Origin: an uncultured Mycobacteriaceae bacterium
GTDB taxonomy: Bacteria; Actinomycetota; Actinomycetes; Mycobacteriales; Mycobacteriaceae
Reading direction: 5' to 3'
Assembly (NCBI GenBank): GCA_902826815.1
Contig: CADEGF010000023.1
Location: forward strand, 1 to 39,215
Length of the DNA: 39,215 nt
Part shown: positions 25,453 through 33,202 of the stretch, piece by piece
Numbering within the stretch: the stretch's first letter is position 1
How the letters are laid out: each line of letters starts with the position of its first letter
The notes under the pieces: model-generated
What the model was told of the DNA's origin: nothing
Database searches by the model: none
What the model saw: the letters and a program-made list of their open reading frames with translations, nothing else
Position numbers and translations under genes: made by a program

Positions 25453-26739
25453 GTGAGCACGCAATTCGACATTGATAAGCCGGTAATTCCTGCCGGCCGA
25501 TGGCGCGTGCTCGCCCCCTTCCACTCCCGCGAGTACCGCCTTCTGATCACCGCGGTGTCGCTGTCGATCTTCGCCGACGGCATGTTCGCCGTCGTGCTGG
25601 CCCTTCAGGTGATCGAACTCGACAACAACCCCGTGTCGTTGTCGATCGTGACGACCTGCTGGGGCGCGGCCTTCGTCGCATTCGTCTTGGTCGGCGGAAT
25701 CACCGCGGACCGAATCAAACAGCGCACGATCATCATCTTCACCGAGTCCGTCAACGTGATCTCCGCATCCGCCATCGCGGTGCTGGGGCTGGTCGGTGCG
25801 CTGCAAGTCTGGCATCTCGCAGTCGCCTCAGCGGCGATGGGCACCGCGGCGGCGTTCTTCTTCCCCGCGTACAGCGCGATCCTGCCGAGGATCCTGCCCG
25901 CCGAGCAACTGCTCGCAGCCAACGGCGTCGAAGGCGTTGTGCGCCCGGTGTTTCAGCGCGCTATCGGTCCTGCGGTCGCCGGGATCGTGGTGGGCGCGAC
26001 GTTCCCTGCACTGGGCGCCACCACCGTGGCGGCGTTGTTCGCCATCGGCCTGATGCTGCTTGTGGCAACCCGGTCGTCGTCGAAAGCGCATCTTGCAGAC
26101 CCTGATCACGAGCGGCCACACGTACTGCGCGATATGCGCGACGGCTTCGTCTTCATGCTGCGCACGCCGTGGCTGCTGTGGACCCTGCTGTTCGCCAGCA
26201 TGATGGTGCTCCTGGTGCTCGGCCCGATCGAAGTGCTGCTGCCGTTCATCGTCGACGACCGCTTCGCCGACGGCGCCAAGACGTACGGGTTCATCCTGGC
26301 GTGCTTCGGGACGGGCAGCGCACTTGGCGCGCTGGCGGTCTCGGCACGGCGGCTGCCACGGCGCTACCTGTCGGTGATGATGGCGATGTGGAGCCTCGGG
26401 TGCATCCCGCTGGCGGTCCTCGGCTTCACGTCGTCGTTCCCGGTGATGGCGGTCGCGACGTTCGTCATCGGTGTCACCGACGGTGCCGGCATGGTCATCT
26501 GGGGCACGCTGCTGCAGCGCCGGGTACCGAGGGAGATGCTTGGCCGGGTTTCGAGCCTGGACTTCTTTGTCTCGCTGGCGTTCATGCCCGTGTCGTTCGC
26601 GATCGTCGGCCCGCTGTCGAAGGTCGTCTCGATGGAGACCATCTTCCTGGTGGCAGGCATCGTGCCGGTGGTATTCGCGGCCATCGCGTTTTGCGCGGCG
26701 CGGATGCGCAAAGACGAGTTGGCGAACCCGCTGCGCTAG
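25453..26739 (+). CDS. MFS transporter, EntS/MFS_3 type exporter
   Basis: 428-aa protein with 11-12 membrane segments. The N-terminal half has FADGMFAVVLALQVIELDNNP and the loop GGITADRIKQRT (MFS motif A); the TM4-5 loop has FPAYSAILPRILPAEQLLAANGV, typical of the MFS_3/EntS group. The second half repeats GFILACFGTGSALGAL and LLQRRVPREMLGRVSSLD. The frame is open from 25234, but the segment before GTG 25453 spans the terminator and is not protein-like, so GTG 25453 is chosen. Substrate unknown; relatives export siderophores or drugs. Its stop overlaps the convergent CPBP stop in the shared CTAG. Confidence 0.87.
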   Translation: MSTQFDIDKPVIPAGRWRVLAPFHSREYRLLITAVSLSIFADGMFAVVLALQVIELDNNPVSLSIVTTCWGAAFVAFVLVGGITADRIKQRTIIIFTESVNVISASAIAVLGLVGALQVWHLAVASAAMGTAAAFFFPAYSAILPRILPAEQLLAANGVEGVVRPVFQRAIGPAVAGIVVGATFPALGATTVAALFAIGLMLLVATRSSSKAHLADPDHERPHVLRDMRDGFVFMLRTPWLLWTLLFASMMVLLVLGPIEVLLPFIVDDRFADGAKTYGFILACFGTGSALGALAVSARRLPRRYLSVMMAMWSLGCIPLAVLGFTSSFPVMAVATFVIGVTDGAGMVIWGTLLQRRVPREMLGRVSSLDFFVSLAFMPVSFAIVGPLSKVVSMETIFLVAGIVPVVFAAIAFCAARMRKDELANPLR

Positions 26740-27473
26740 ACGCCGAAGATCGGCGGGAGTACGAGCACCATCGTCAAGCCCCACACCATGTGGGTCAGGA
26801 TCGGTGCGAGTACTCCCCCGGTCGCCCGGCGCTCGAACGCACACACCGCGCCGAGCACCAGCGCCGCGAACCCCAGCATCGGGTTACGGGTCGCGACCAA
26901 GATCGCGATCGTGTAGATCACCGTGGAAATGATTGCGGGATGGTGCTTTTCCAGCGCCGTGTACAGCGCGCCGCGGAAGAACAACTCCTCGGCGATGGCG
27001 TTGAGCAGGATGCTGAACACCATCAGCCAGAGCGTCTGGTAGTTCGCGAACTCCAGCACACCGGTCACATAGTGTGCGAGCGCGGGGATTTCGCGGGCCA
27101 CCAAGGCACCGAGTACGAACGCCGCACCGACCACTACACCGACGACGATGCCGGTGATGACCGGGCGCTCGTTGCGGCCGAAGAACCGGACGTGGCCGAG
27201 GTGCACCGGCCCCGACGCGAAGGCGCCGACGGTCCACACTGCCGCAAGAGCCAGGGTCAGCCAGTAGAAGGACGCGTCACCGGGCTGCAGTCCCAGTGAG
27301 TAGCCGAGCAGTATCCCGCCGACCACCACGACGAACGCGACCGCAAACCGGCGGCGCTTCACCACAATTGGCGGCTCGTGGACCGGAATGGCGACCCGGG
27401 TGATGTTCTCCTTCACTTCCTGGAGGAAGGGAGGATGTGGGGCGGGGTGCTCGGTGGCGGGCGGTTCTGTCAT
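26736..27473 (-). CDS. CPBP-family intramembrane protein (CAAX protease-like)
   Basis: 245 aa from ATG 27473, which overlaps the previous stop (ATGA). It has a proline-rich cytoplasmic N-terminus (~40 residues) and then about 7-8 hydrophobic segments. Motif 1 is AEELFFRG with Glu162-Glu163 and Arg167; His228 in LTHMVWG would be motif 3. The middle motif (F-x-x-x-H) is not recognisable; the equivalent stretch reads TVIYTIAILVA without His. So the fold is CPBP, but protease activity is doubtful. The longer frame to 27641 lies inside the neighbouring gene. Confidence 0.85.
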   Translation of the reverse strand: MTEPPATEHPAPHPPFLQEVKENITRVAIPVHEPPIVVKRRRFAVAFVVVVGGILLGYSLGLQPGDASFYWLTLALAAVWTVGAFASGPVHLGHVRFFGRNERPVITGIVVGVVVGAAFVLGALVAREIPALAHYVTGVLEFANYQTLWLMVFSILLNAIAEELFFRGALYTALEKHHPAIISTVIYTIAILVATRNPMLGFAALVLGAVCAFERRATGGVLAPILTHMVWGLTMVLVLPPIFGV

Positions 27474-28606
27474 GCCGGACGCGCTTTCGGGGTGAGGTTG
27501 ATGAGGGTGTCTAGCCCGGTCCGCAACGCTGCGGCGACGGGTCCTGGTACGGCGCTGAGCAGGCCCAGTGCGGGCCTGGCGATCGACGGGGTGATCGAGC
27601 TGGCGAGTCGCTGGATGCGCAAATTGTCGCCGCCTGCCCATTCGGGATCGGTGTCGGCGAGGTGGTGCGGGTCGGCGAGTTCGTTGACGGGTCGCGGGCG
27701 TCCGTTGGGCAGCGACAGTGTAATCGCGTCGTCGATGGAGACGAAGCCGCCAGGCGGATCGGTCACGAACTCGTGCAGGCCGTCGGAAGCGCGCATCGGA
27801 TGATCAAGTGACTCAACGAGATCAGCGGCCAATCCACCCGGCACGGGTAGGGCTAGGGCGGTCAGCATCGATGCCAAACCGGTATCCACTCCACGGATCG
27901 GCACACTAGCCCGCCACGTGCCTGTCGCGCGGGCGTATGCGGCCAACAGGTCGCGGTATGTGGTCGTCTCCGGTCCGGCGATATCGTAGGCGCCCGCGGG
28001 CACCCGGTCGTCGTCGGCCGCCGCCAAAAGGTAGTAGAGGACGTCGCGGACCGAGATCGGGTCGATCGGGTTTTCCATCCACAGAGGCAACGGGACCAGC
28101 AGGAAGCGGTCCCCGACGTAGCGCAGCATCTCGAACGATGTGGAGCCCGCCCCGATGATCATCGCCGCGCCGAGCCACACCACTTCGGGGCCACCCTCGA
28201 CGCTGAGCGCTTGCGCGACCTCGGCCCGGCCGGTGAGGTGCTCGGACAGTTCTCCTTCTTCGGGAACGAAGCCACCGAGATAGACGATGCGCCGCACGCC
28301 GGTCTCCGTGGCGATCGCGGCGACGTTGGCTGCAGCGGCGTTGTCGGCACCGCGGAAATCCGGCTGACCGATGCCGTGCACCAGGTAGTAGACGATGTCG
28401 ATCGGGCCTGCCTCGACGAACGCCGCCCGCACCGACCCCGGATCGTGCGCATCGAGCGCGACGGCCACAACCTCGTCGGACCAGCCGAAATCGGCCAGCC
28501 GCTCGATCTTGCGCGAGGTGGCGACGACGTCGTGGCCTTCGGACAGCAGTTCGGTGACGAGCCGGGAGCCGACATAGCCGGTGGCCCCGGCGACCAGAAT
28601 TCGCAT
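27470..28606 (-). CDS. atypical SDR, NAD(P)H-binding NmrA-like protein
   Basis: 378-aa protein. The N-terminus MRILVAGATGYVGSRLVTELLSEGHDV has the GATGYVG dinucleotide loop of extended/atypical SDRs. A YYLVHGIGQPDFRGADN stretch follows and a TYRDLLAAYARATG region is near residue 235. The C-terminal third is Pro/Ala-rich and ends without a known domain. Start ATG 28606 is chosen because TACGGT stands 7 nt upstream; GTG 28615 is also in frame. Similar mycobacterial proteins of unknown function carry this N-terminal domain. Translationally coupled to the CPBP gene. Confidence 0.87.
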   Translation of the reverse strand: MRILVAGATGYVGSRLVTELLSEGHDVVATSRKIERLADFGWSDEVVAVALDAHDPGSVRAAFVEAGPIDIVYYLVHGIGQPDFRGADNAAAANVAAIATETGVRRIVYLGGFVPEEGELSEHLTGRAEVAQALSVEGGPEVVWLGAAMIIGAGSTSFEMLRYVGDRFLLVPLPLWMENPIDPISVRDVLYYLLAAADDDRVPAGAYDIAGPETTTYRDLLAAYARATGTWRASVPIRGVDTGLASMLTALALPVPGGLAADLVESLDHPMRASDGLHEFVTDPPGGFVSIDDAITLSLPNGRPRPVNELADPHHLADTDPEWAGGDNLRIQRLASSITPSIARPALGLLSAVPGPVAAALRTGLDTLINLTPKARPA

Positions 28607-28613
28607 TGCTTTC

Positions 28614-28619
28614 ACCGTA
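28614..28619 (-). promoter_or_regulatory. -10 box TACGGT (leaderless start of the NmrA-like gene)
   Basis: On the minus strand TACGGT, 7 nt, ATG 28606. Confidence 0.5.
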
Positions 28620-28657
28620 CGGTCTTGCCCGCACTCAACTGACGGGAACCGAATGGA

Positions 28658-29182
28658 TCAGTCGAGCGCGGCGCGGTGAAGTTCGATCAGCCGCTGATAC
28701 ACCTGCGCATTGTGGCGGTTGTTGGCGATCTCGGCGTCGCTGAGTTCGCGCCGCACCGACCCCGGTACGCCGGTCACGAGTGACCGCGCGGGCACCACGA
28801 TGCCCTGCGGCACCACGGCACCGGCCGCGATCAACGAGCCCGCGCCGATGTGGGCCCCGTTGAGGATGACGGCGCCCATCCCGATGAGGGCGTCGTCCTC
28901 GATCGCGCAGCCGTGCAGCACCGCGTTGTGGCCGACGCTGACGCCCGCACCCACTCGGACGGGGAACTCCGCGTCGACGTGGATGGTGACGCCGTCCTGG
29001 ATGTTGGTGCCGAACCCGATGTCGATCGGTTCCGCCTCGGCCCGCAGCGTTGCGCCGTACCAAACGCTGGCCCTGGCCGCGAGGACGACCTGACCGATCA
29101 GGCTCGCGTTCGGCGCGACCCAACTCTCGGGGTGCAACTCGGGCGCTCGACCGCGAATGGCGACGATCAGCGGCTCGGCCAT
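28658..29182 (-). CDS. gamma-carbonic anhydrase-like hexapeptide protein
   Basis: 174 aa from ATG 29182 (ATG 29191 adds MAR). A left-handed beta-helix is built from hexapeptide repeats (VAPNASLIGQVVLAARASVWYGATLR onward). With the longer-start numbering, zinc ligands His71, His88 and His93 (TIHVD, VGHNAVLHG) and Arg50, Gln65 and Asp66 of the gamma-CA active site are present. The last ~35 residues form the usual C-terminal helix (LSDAEIANNRHNAQVYQRL). The product may hydrate CO2 or be an acyltransferase-like scaffold; many members are inactive as anhydrases. Length fits M. tuberculosis Rv3525c (174 aa, from memory). Confidence 0.9.
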   Translation of the reverse strand: MAEPLIVAIRGRAPELHPESWVAPNASLIGQVVLAARASVWYGATLRAEAEPIDIGFGTNIQDGVTIHVDAEFPVRVGAGVSVGHNAVLHGCAIEDDALIGMGAVILNGAHIGAGSLIAAGAVVPQGIVVPARSLVTGVPGSVRRELSDAEIANNRHNAQVYQRLIELHRAALD

Positions 29183-29196
29183 GCGCGCCATCGTCG

Positions 29197-29257
29197 CGCG
29201 AACGTTCCGTACCCGTCGAAAAATCGCCGAAAATTCGACTGGTAGGGAACGTTCGCG
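29197..29257 (-). terminator. long hairpin between AraC-type and gamma-CA genes
   Basis: 24-nt arms (29197-29220 and 29234-29257) match at 22 of 24 positions, the outer 12 perfectly (CGCGAACGTTCC / GGAACGTTCGCG), with a 13-nt A-rich loop. It begins 21 bp after the AraC gene stop in the direction of transcription and ends 5 bp before the longer gamma-CA start. Most likely the terminator of the AraC transcript, possibly also controlling the next gene. Confidence 0.72.
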
Positions 29258-29272
29258 GGGGTGGGGAAGGGA

Positions 29273-30229
29273 TCAGGCGCCCTGGTAGACCTTGCGATAG
29301 CTCGACGGGGACATACCCATCCCGCGACGCAGGTGATGTCGTAGGTTGCCGCCGCTGCCGAGGCCCGACAGCCGGGCGATCTCGTCGACGGGCAGGTCCC
29401 GGGACTCCAGCAGTTCGCGCGCACGGTCGACGCGCCTGCTACGTATCCACACGCCCGGCGACTCGCCCGTCTCCTCGCGGAACCGCCGGTTGAAGGTGCG
29501 GACGCTCATCTTCGCGTGCGCCGCCAGCCGCTGCACCGTCAGTTCCTCGCCGAGGTGGGCAAGCGCCCACTCCCGCGTCGGCGCCGTCGAGAAGTGATCC
29601 GGTGGCGGCACCTGCCGGTCGATGAACTGCGCCTGACCGCCTTCGCGCCACGGCGGCACCACGCAGTACCTGGCGACGGCGTTGGCCACCCGCGCGCCGT
29701 GGTCACGCCGAATGATGTGGAGGCACAGGTCGATTCCGGCGGCCAATCCCGCGGACGTCAGGACATCTCCGTCGTCGACGAACAACACGTTCTCGTCGAC
29801 GAGCACCTCGGGATGTAGCAGGCGCATCGCGTCGGCGAACTTCCAGTGCGTGGTCGCACGCCGCCCGTCGAGCAGGCCTGCCGCGGCGAGGACGAAGGCA
29901 CCCGTACAGATGGACACCAGCCGGGTGCCTGGACGGATCAACGCAAGGGCATTCGACACCTCTGCGGGCAGCACGCCGTCGACGCGGGCGGGCGGATAAC
30001 GCGTACCGGGGATCACCACGGTGTCCGCCGTGGCCAATGCCTCGGGCCCAGCGCCGGGCAGGATGCCGAACCCCGCTGTCGCCTCGATCGGACCATCGGT
30101 CACTGCACAGGTGATGACGTCGTAGAGCGCGTCGCCGTCGGCGTCGGTCGCGCTGGAGAACAGCGTCGGCGCGATGGCCGCATCGAAACCGACCACGGGC
30201 GGCAGCAGCAGGACGGCGACGCGGTGCAT
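29273..30229 (-). CDS. GlxA-family AraC-type regulator with DJ-1/PfpI domain
   Basis: 318-aa regulator. Residues 1-~185 are a DJ-1/PfpI-like glutamine-amidotransferase fold with the nucleophile-position Cys in SICTGAFVLAAAGLLDGRRATTHW. Residues ~215-318 carry the AraC double helix-turn-helix (LTVQRLAAHAKMSVRTFNRRFREETGESPGVWI, then EIARLSGLGSGGNLRHHLRRGMGMSPSSYR). Start ATG 30229, with CAAACT 6 nt upstream as a weak -10. It is divergent from the MFS gene (82 bp), so that transporter is the likely target. Confidence 0.93.
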   Translation of the reverse strand: MHRVAVLLLPPVVGFDAAIAPTLFSSATDADGDALYDVITCAVTDGPIEATAGFGILPGAGPEALATADTVVIPGTRYPPARVDGVLPAEVSNALALIRPGTRLVSICTGAFVLAAAGLLDGRRATTHWKFADAMRLLHPEVLVDENVLFVDDGDVLTSAGLAAGIDLCLHIIRRDHGARVANAVARYCVVPPWREGGQAQFIDRQVPPPDHFSTAPTREWALAHLGEELTVQRLAAHAKMSVRTFNRRFREETGESPGVWIRSRRVDRARELLESRDLPVDEIARLSGLGSGGNLRHHLRRGMGMSPSSYRKVYQGA

Positions 30230-30311
30230 GACCCCAGTTTGGCATGTTTTTGACGACTGCTGTCATTCTTGCCACTATCCGCCGACGGGACTGATCCGCC
30301 ACAGTGTTCGT

Positions 30312-31592
30312 GTGACGCTCGCCGCCGCAGACAAACGCGCGCCTACCGGCCGTATCCACTGGGCCTGGGTGGTGGCCGCCGTCAGCTTCGTCGCCATCCT
30401 CGGCGCCGCCGGTTTCCGCTCGGTGCCCGGCGTGATGATGACCCCGTTGCACCACGAGTTCGGCTGGTCGCACGGCGTGGTCGGGCTCGCGATGTCGGTC
30501 AACATGACGCTGTTCGGCCTGACGGCCCCGTTCGCCGCGGCACTGATGGACCGCTTCGGCGTCCGGCCGGTGCTGTCGGTCGCGTTGACACTCATCGCGA
30601 CCGGATCGGCGCTGAGCGTGTTCATGACAGCCAGCTGGCAGCTGGTGCTGCTGTGGGGGGTGCTGGTCGGCGTCGGGACCGGCTCGATCTCGATGGGGTT
30701 CGTCGCGACGGTGGCGACCAGGTGGTTCGAGGCGCGCCGCGGGCTGGTCACCGGAATCCTCACCGCCGCCAGTGCGACGGGCCAGTTGATCTTCCTGCCG
30801 GTCGTCGCACAGGTCACCGAACGCCACGGCTGGCGCTGGGCGTCGCTGATCGTGGCGGCGGCCGCACTTGCCGTGGTGCCGTTGGTCGCGATCTTCATGC
30901 GAAATCAGCCGCAGGACAAGGGTTTAACGGCCTACGGCGCGACCGAGACGGCCAAACCCGCCGCGGTGCCTGCCTCCAGTTTCCGGGCGGCGTTCGACGG
31001 GTTGCTGCTCGGCGCGAAGGTGCCCGCGTTCTGGCTGCTGGCCGCCAGCTTCGCGATCTGCGGCATGACGACCAATGGGCTGATCGGCACGCACTTCATC
31101 CCTGCCGCCAATGACCACGGCATGCCGACGACGGTGGCGGCGGGTCTTCTCGCGACGATCGGCATCCTCGACGTCGCGGGCACCGTGTTCTCCGGTTGGC
31201 TCACCGACAGGGTGGACCCGCGACTGCTGCTGGTCGTCTACTACACCGGTCGCGGCGTTTCACTGCTGCTTCTGCCGTCGCTGCTGTCCCCGCACGCCCA
31301 GCCAAGCACGTGGGTGTTCGTCATCTTCTACGGGCTGGACTGGGTCGCCACTGTGCCGCCGACGATCGTGCTGTGCCGCAATTACTTCGGCACCAACGCG
31401 CCCGTGGTGTTCGGCTGGGTGTTCGCGTCGCACCAACTCGGCGCGGCGATAGCGGCCGCGGGGGCCGGCAAACTGCGCGATCTGCAGGGTGATTACGACC
31501 TCGCGTTCTACCTCGCCGCAGGCCTCTGCATCGTTGCAGCGGGGCTTTGTGCGAATGTTCGCAAAGCGCAGGTCAGCACCCCTGCAACATGA
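30312..31592 (+). CDS. MFS transporter (monocarboxylate/OFA-like)
   Basis: 426-aa transporter with 12 predicted membrane segments. ALMDRFGVRPVLS is motif A after TM2; the TM4-5 region has ATRWFEARRGLVTGILTAASATGQLIFLPVVA, typical of the OFA/MCT group; the second half repeats the pattern with GWLTDRVDPRLLL. The frame is open from 30174, but that part antisenses the AraC start; GTG 30312 gives VTLAAADKRAPTGRIHWAWVV before TM1. Relatives carry organic acids. Divergent from the GlxA-type regulator. Confidence 0.88.
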   Translation: MTLAAADKRAPTGRIHWAWVVAAVSFVAILGAAGFRSVPGVMMTPLHHEFGWSHGVVGLAMSVNMTLFGLTAPFAAALMDRFGVRPVLSVALTLIATGSALSVFMTASWQLVLLWGVLVGVGTGSISMGFVATVATRWFEARRGLVTGILTAASATGQLIFLPVVAQVTERHGWRWASLIVAAAALAVVPLVAIFMRNQPQDKGLTAYGATETAKPAAVPASSFRAAFDGLLLGAKVPAFWLLAASFAICGMTTNGLIGTHFIPAANDHGMPTTVAAGLLATIGILDVAGTVFSGWLTDRVDPRLLLVVYYTGRGVSLLLLPSLLSPHAQPSTWVFVIFYGLDWVATVPPTIVLCRNYFGTNAPVVFGWVFASHQLGAAIAAAGAGKLRDLQGDYDLAFYLAAGLCIVAAGLCANVRKAQVSTPAT

Positions 31593-31611
31593 GATCTCGG
31601 CGATCTTGACT

Positions 31612-31641
31612 TTGGCAATGTCCGTTCAGTGCACCTAACAT
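31612..31641 (+). promoter_or_regulatory. SigA-like promoter of the fasciclin gene
   Basis: TTGGCA (31612-31617), 18-bp spacer, TAACAT (31636-31641). Transcription would start near 31648, giving a ~25-nt leader that contains GAGGAG (31661-31666), 6 nt before the GTG start. Confidence 0.5.
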
Positions 31642-31672
31642 GCCTAGCGAATGACGAGCTGAGGAGCCGAAC

Positions 31673-32395
31673 GTGAAGACTCGCACCAGCAAGGCCATGG
31701 GTGCAGCGGCAGCAATCGCCGCGATCGGGGCATCGATCCCGCTGGCGGTAACCGCCTACGCCGATCCGGAGCCCTCGCCGCAGCCTGCGGTGGAGATCCC
31801 CGACCCGCAGGGCAACTGCGACCCGTTCAAGGCGGCAGTGCCCAACTGGAAGGGGCTCAACGACGTGCCGGTCAGCAAGGCGCTGGCCAGCATCCCCGAC
31901 ATCAGCACCTTCAACTCGGCGGTCTCCGGGGGGCTGAACCCCGAGGTCAACATCACCGCGGTGCTGGACAACGGGCCCTACGTGGTGTTCGCGCCGACGA
32001 ACGAGGCGTTCGCCGCACTCGAGCCCGGCCAGCTGGAGGCCCTCAAGACCGACCCGGCAGCGCTGACCAAGCTGGACTATTACCACGTCTTCCTTGGCCT
32101 GCTCGGCCCCGAAGACGTGCACGGTCAGCGGCCCACCCAGGAGGGCGCCGACATCAAGGTCGAAGGCAAGAACGGCGACATCAAGGTCAACGACACCACC
32201 AAGGTGATCTGCGGCGGCATCCAGGCGCAGAATGCACGCATCTACATCATCGACACGGTGCTGGATCCTGCGAGCCCGCCCGAGCCGCTCACCCCGACCG
32301 TGAGTGGCACGTCGTCGACGACCACCACGACGACCACGACGTCGGAGACGCAGAGCGCCGAGGTGGTTCCCGGCGCTGAGGCGCCTGCGGGCTAG
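31673..32395 (+). CDS. secreted fasciclin-domain protein
   Basis: 240-aa exported protein. The signal peptide (KTRTSKAMG, hydrophobic core, then AYA|DPEP) is predicted to be cleaved after Ala30. A Pro-rich linker follows, then one fasciclin (FAS1) domain: NYNA-like start at SVSKAL..IPDISTFNSAV, the H1 box YVVFAPTNEAFAAL, the middle YYHVFLG and the H2-like IQAQNARIYIIDTVLDP. The C-terminus is a low-complexity tail with eight consecutive Thr, likely a glycosylated or extended linker. Mycobacterial FAS1 proteins (MPT70/MPT83 type) are secreted or surface adhesins. Start GTG with a good GAGGAG site. Confidence 0.88.
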   Translation: MKTRTSKAMGAAAAIAAIGASIPLAVTAYADPEPSPQPAVEIPDPQGNCDPFKAAVPNWKGLNDVPVSKALASIPDISTFNSAVSGGLNPEVNITAVLDNGPYVVFAPTNEAFAALEPGQLEALKTDPAALTKLDYYHVFLGLLGPEDVHGQRPTQEGADIKVEGKNGDIKVNDTTKVICGGIQAQNARIYIIDTVLDPASPPEPLTPTVSGTSSTTTTTTTTSETQSAEVVPGAEAPAG

Positions 32396-32404
32396 AGCCG
32401 GCCG

Positions 32405-33202
32405 CTACTTGGCCTTCCAGACGGGCTGACGCTTCTCGGCGAACGCCAGAGGGCCCTCCTTGGCGTCCTCAGACCGCATCAGCGTTCCGATTTCGCGCAT
32501 GGTCCTGGCCCAGCCGGGCTCGTCGCCGGTGATGACGCCGTCGTCGACGCCCATCGCGACCCGCTTGCTCGCCCAGACGGCGAGCGGCGCGTTGACGGTG
32601 ATCCGCTCGGCCAGTGCAAGCGCGGCGTCGACGGCGGTGCCGTCGGGGACAACCTGATTGATCAGGCCCCATTTGAGCGCGTCGGCCGAACTCATCGGTT
32701 CGCCGGTGAGGATCAGCTCCATCGCGACCTTGCGCGGCAGGTGGTCGACGATGCGGAACACGCCACCGGCCGCGGCGATCAAGCCCCGCTTGACCTCGGG
32801 CAGCCCGAATTTCGCACGTTCCTCCGCCACCACCAGGTCGCTGGCGAGCGCAAGCTCGGAGCCGCCACCGAGCGCGGTGCCGTTGACCGCCGCGATGGTC
32901 GGCTTGTCGATGTAGTGGTGGACGTAGCCCGCGAAACCCCAATCGCTGTGGTCGGGGTGGAAGAGATTCTCACGACGCGATATCGCCTTGAGATCGGCAC
33001 CCGCACAGAAGGATTCACCGGCGCCGGTGATGACGACGGCGCGGACGTCGGGATCGTCCTGCGCTTGCTGGAGTGCATCGCCGACGGCGGTGCTGAGGGC
33101 GCCGTTGACGGCGTTACGTGCCTCGGGCCGGTTCAGCGTGATGACCATGACGTTGCCCCGCCGCTCGGCGAGAGCGGCGGGAGCGGTCACGTCAGCGGTC
33201 AC
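32405..33202 (-). CDS. enoyl-CoA hydratase
   Basis: 265-aa crotonase with both catalytic glutamates in place: GTALGGGSELALASDL (Glu144 equivalent) and FGLPEVKRGL (Glu164 equivalent), plus the oxyanion segment GESFCAGADLK. It hydrates trans-2-enoyl-CoA in beta-oxidation. The frame runs on to 34081 antisense-in-frame through the thiolase, but the start is GTG 33202, which overlaps the thiolase stop (GTGA); GTG 33190 is an alternative. In contrast to the crotonase at 24525, this one should be a working hydratase. Confidence 0.91.
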   Translation of the reverse strand: MTADVTAPAALAERRGNVMVITLNRPEARNAVNGALSTAVGDALQQAQDDPDVRAVVITGAGESFCAGADLKAISRRENLFHPDHSDWGFAGYVHHYIDKPTIAAVNGTALGGGSELALASDLVVAEERAKFGLPEVKRGLIAAAGGVFRIVDHLPRKVAMELILTGEPMSSADALKWGLINQVVPDGTAVDAALALAERITVNAPLAVWASKRVAMGVDDGVITGDEPGWARTMREIGTLMRSEDAKEGPLAFAEKRQPVWKAK

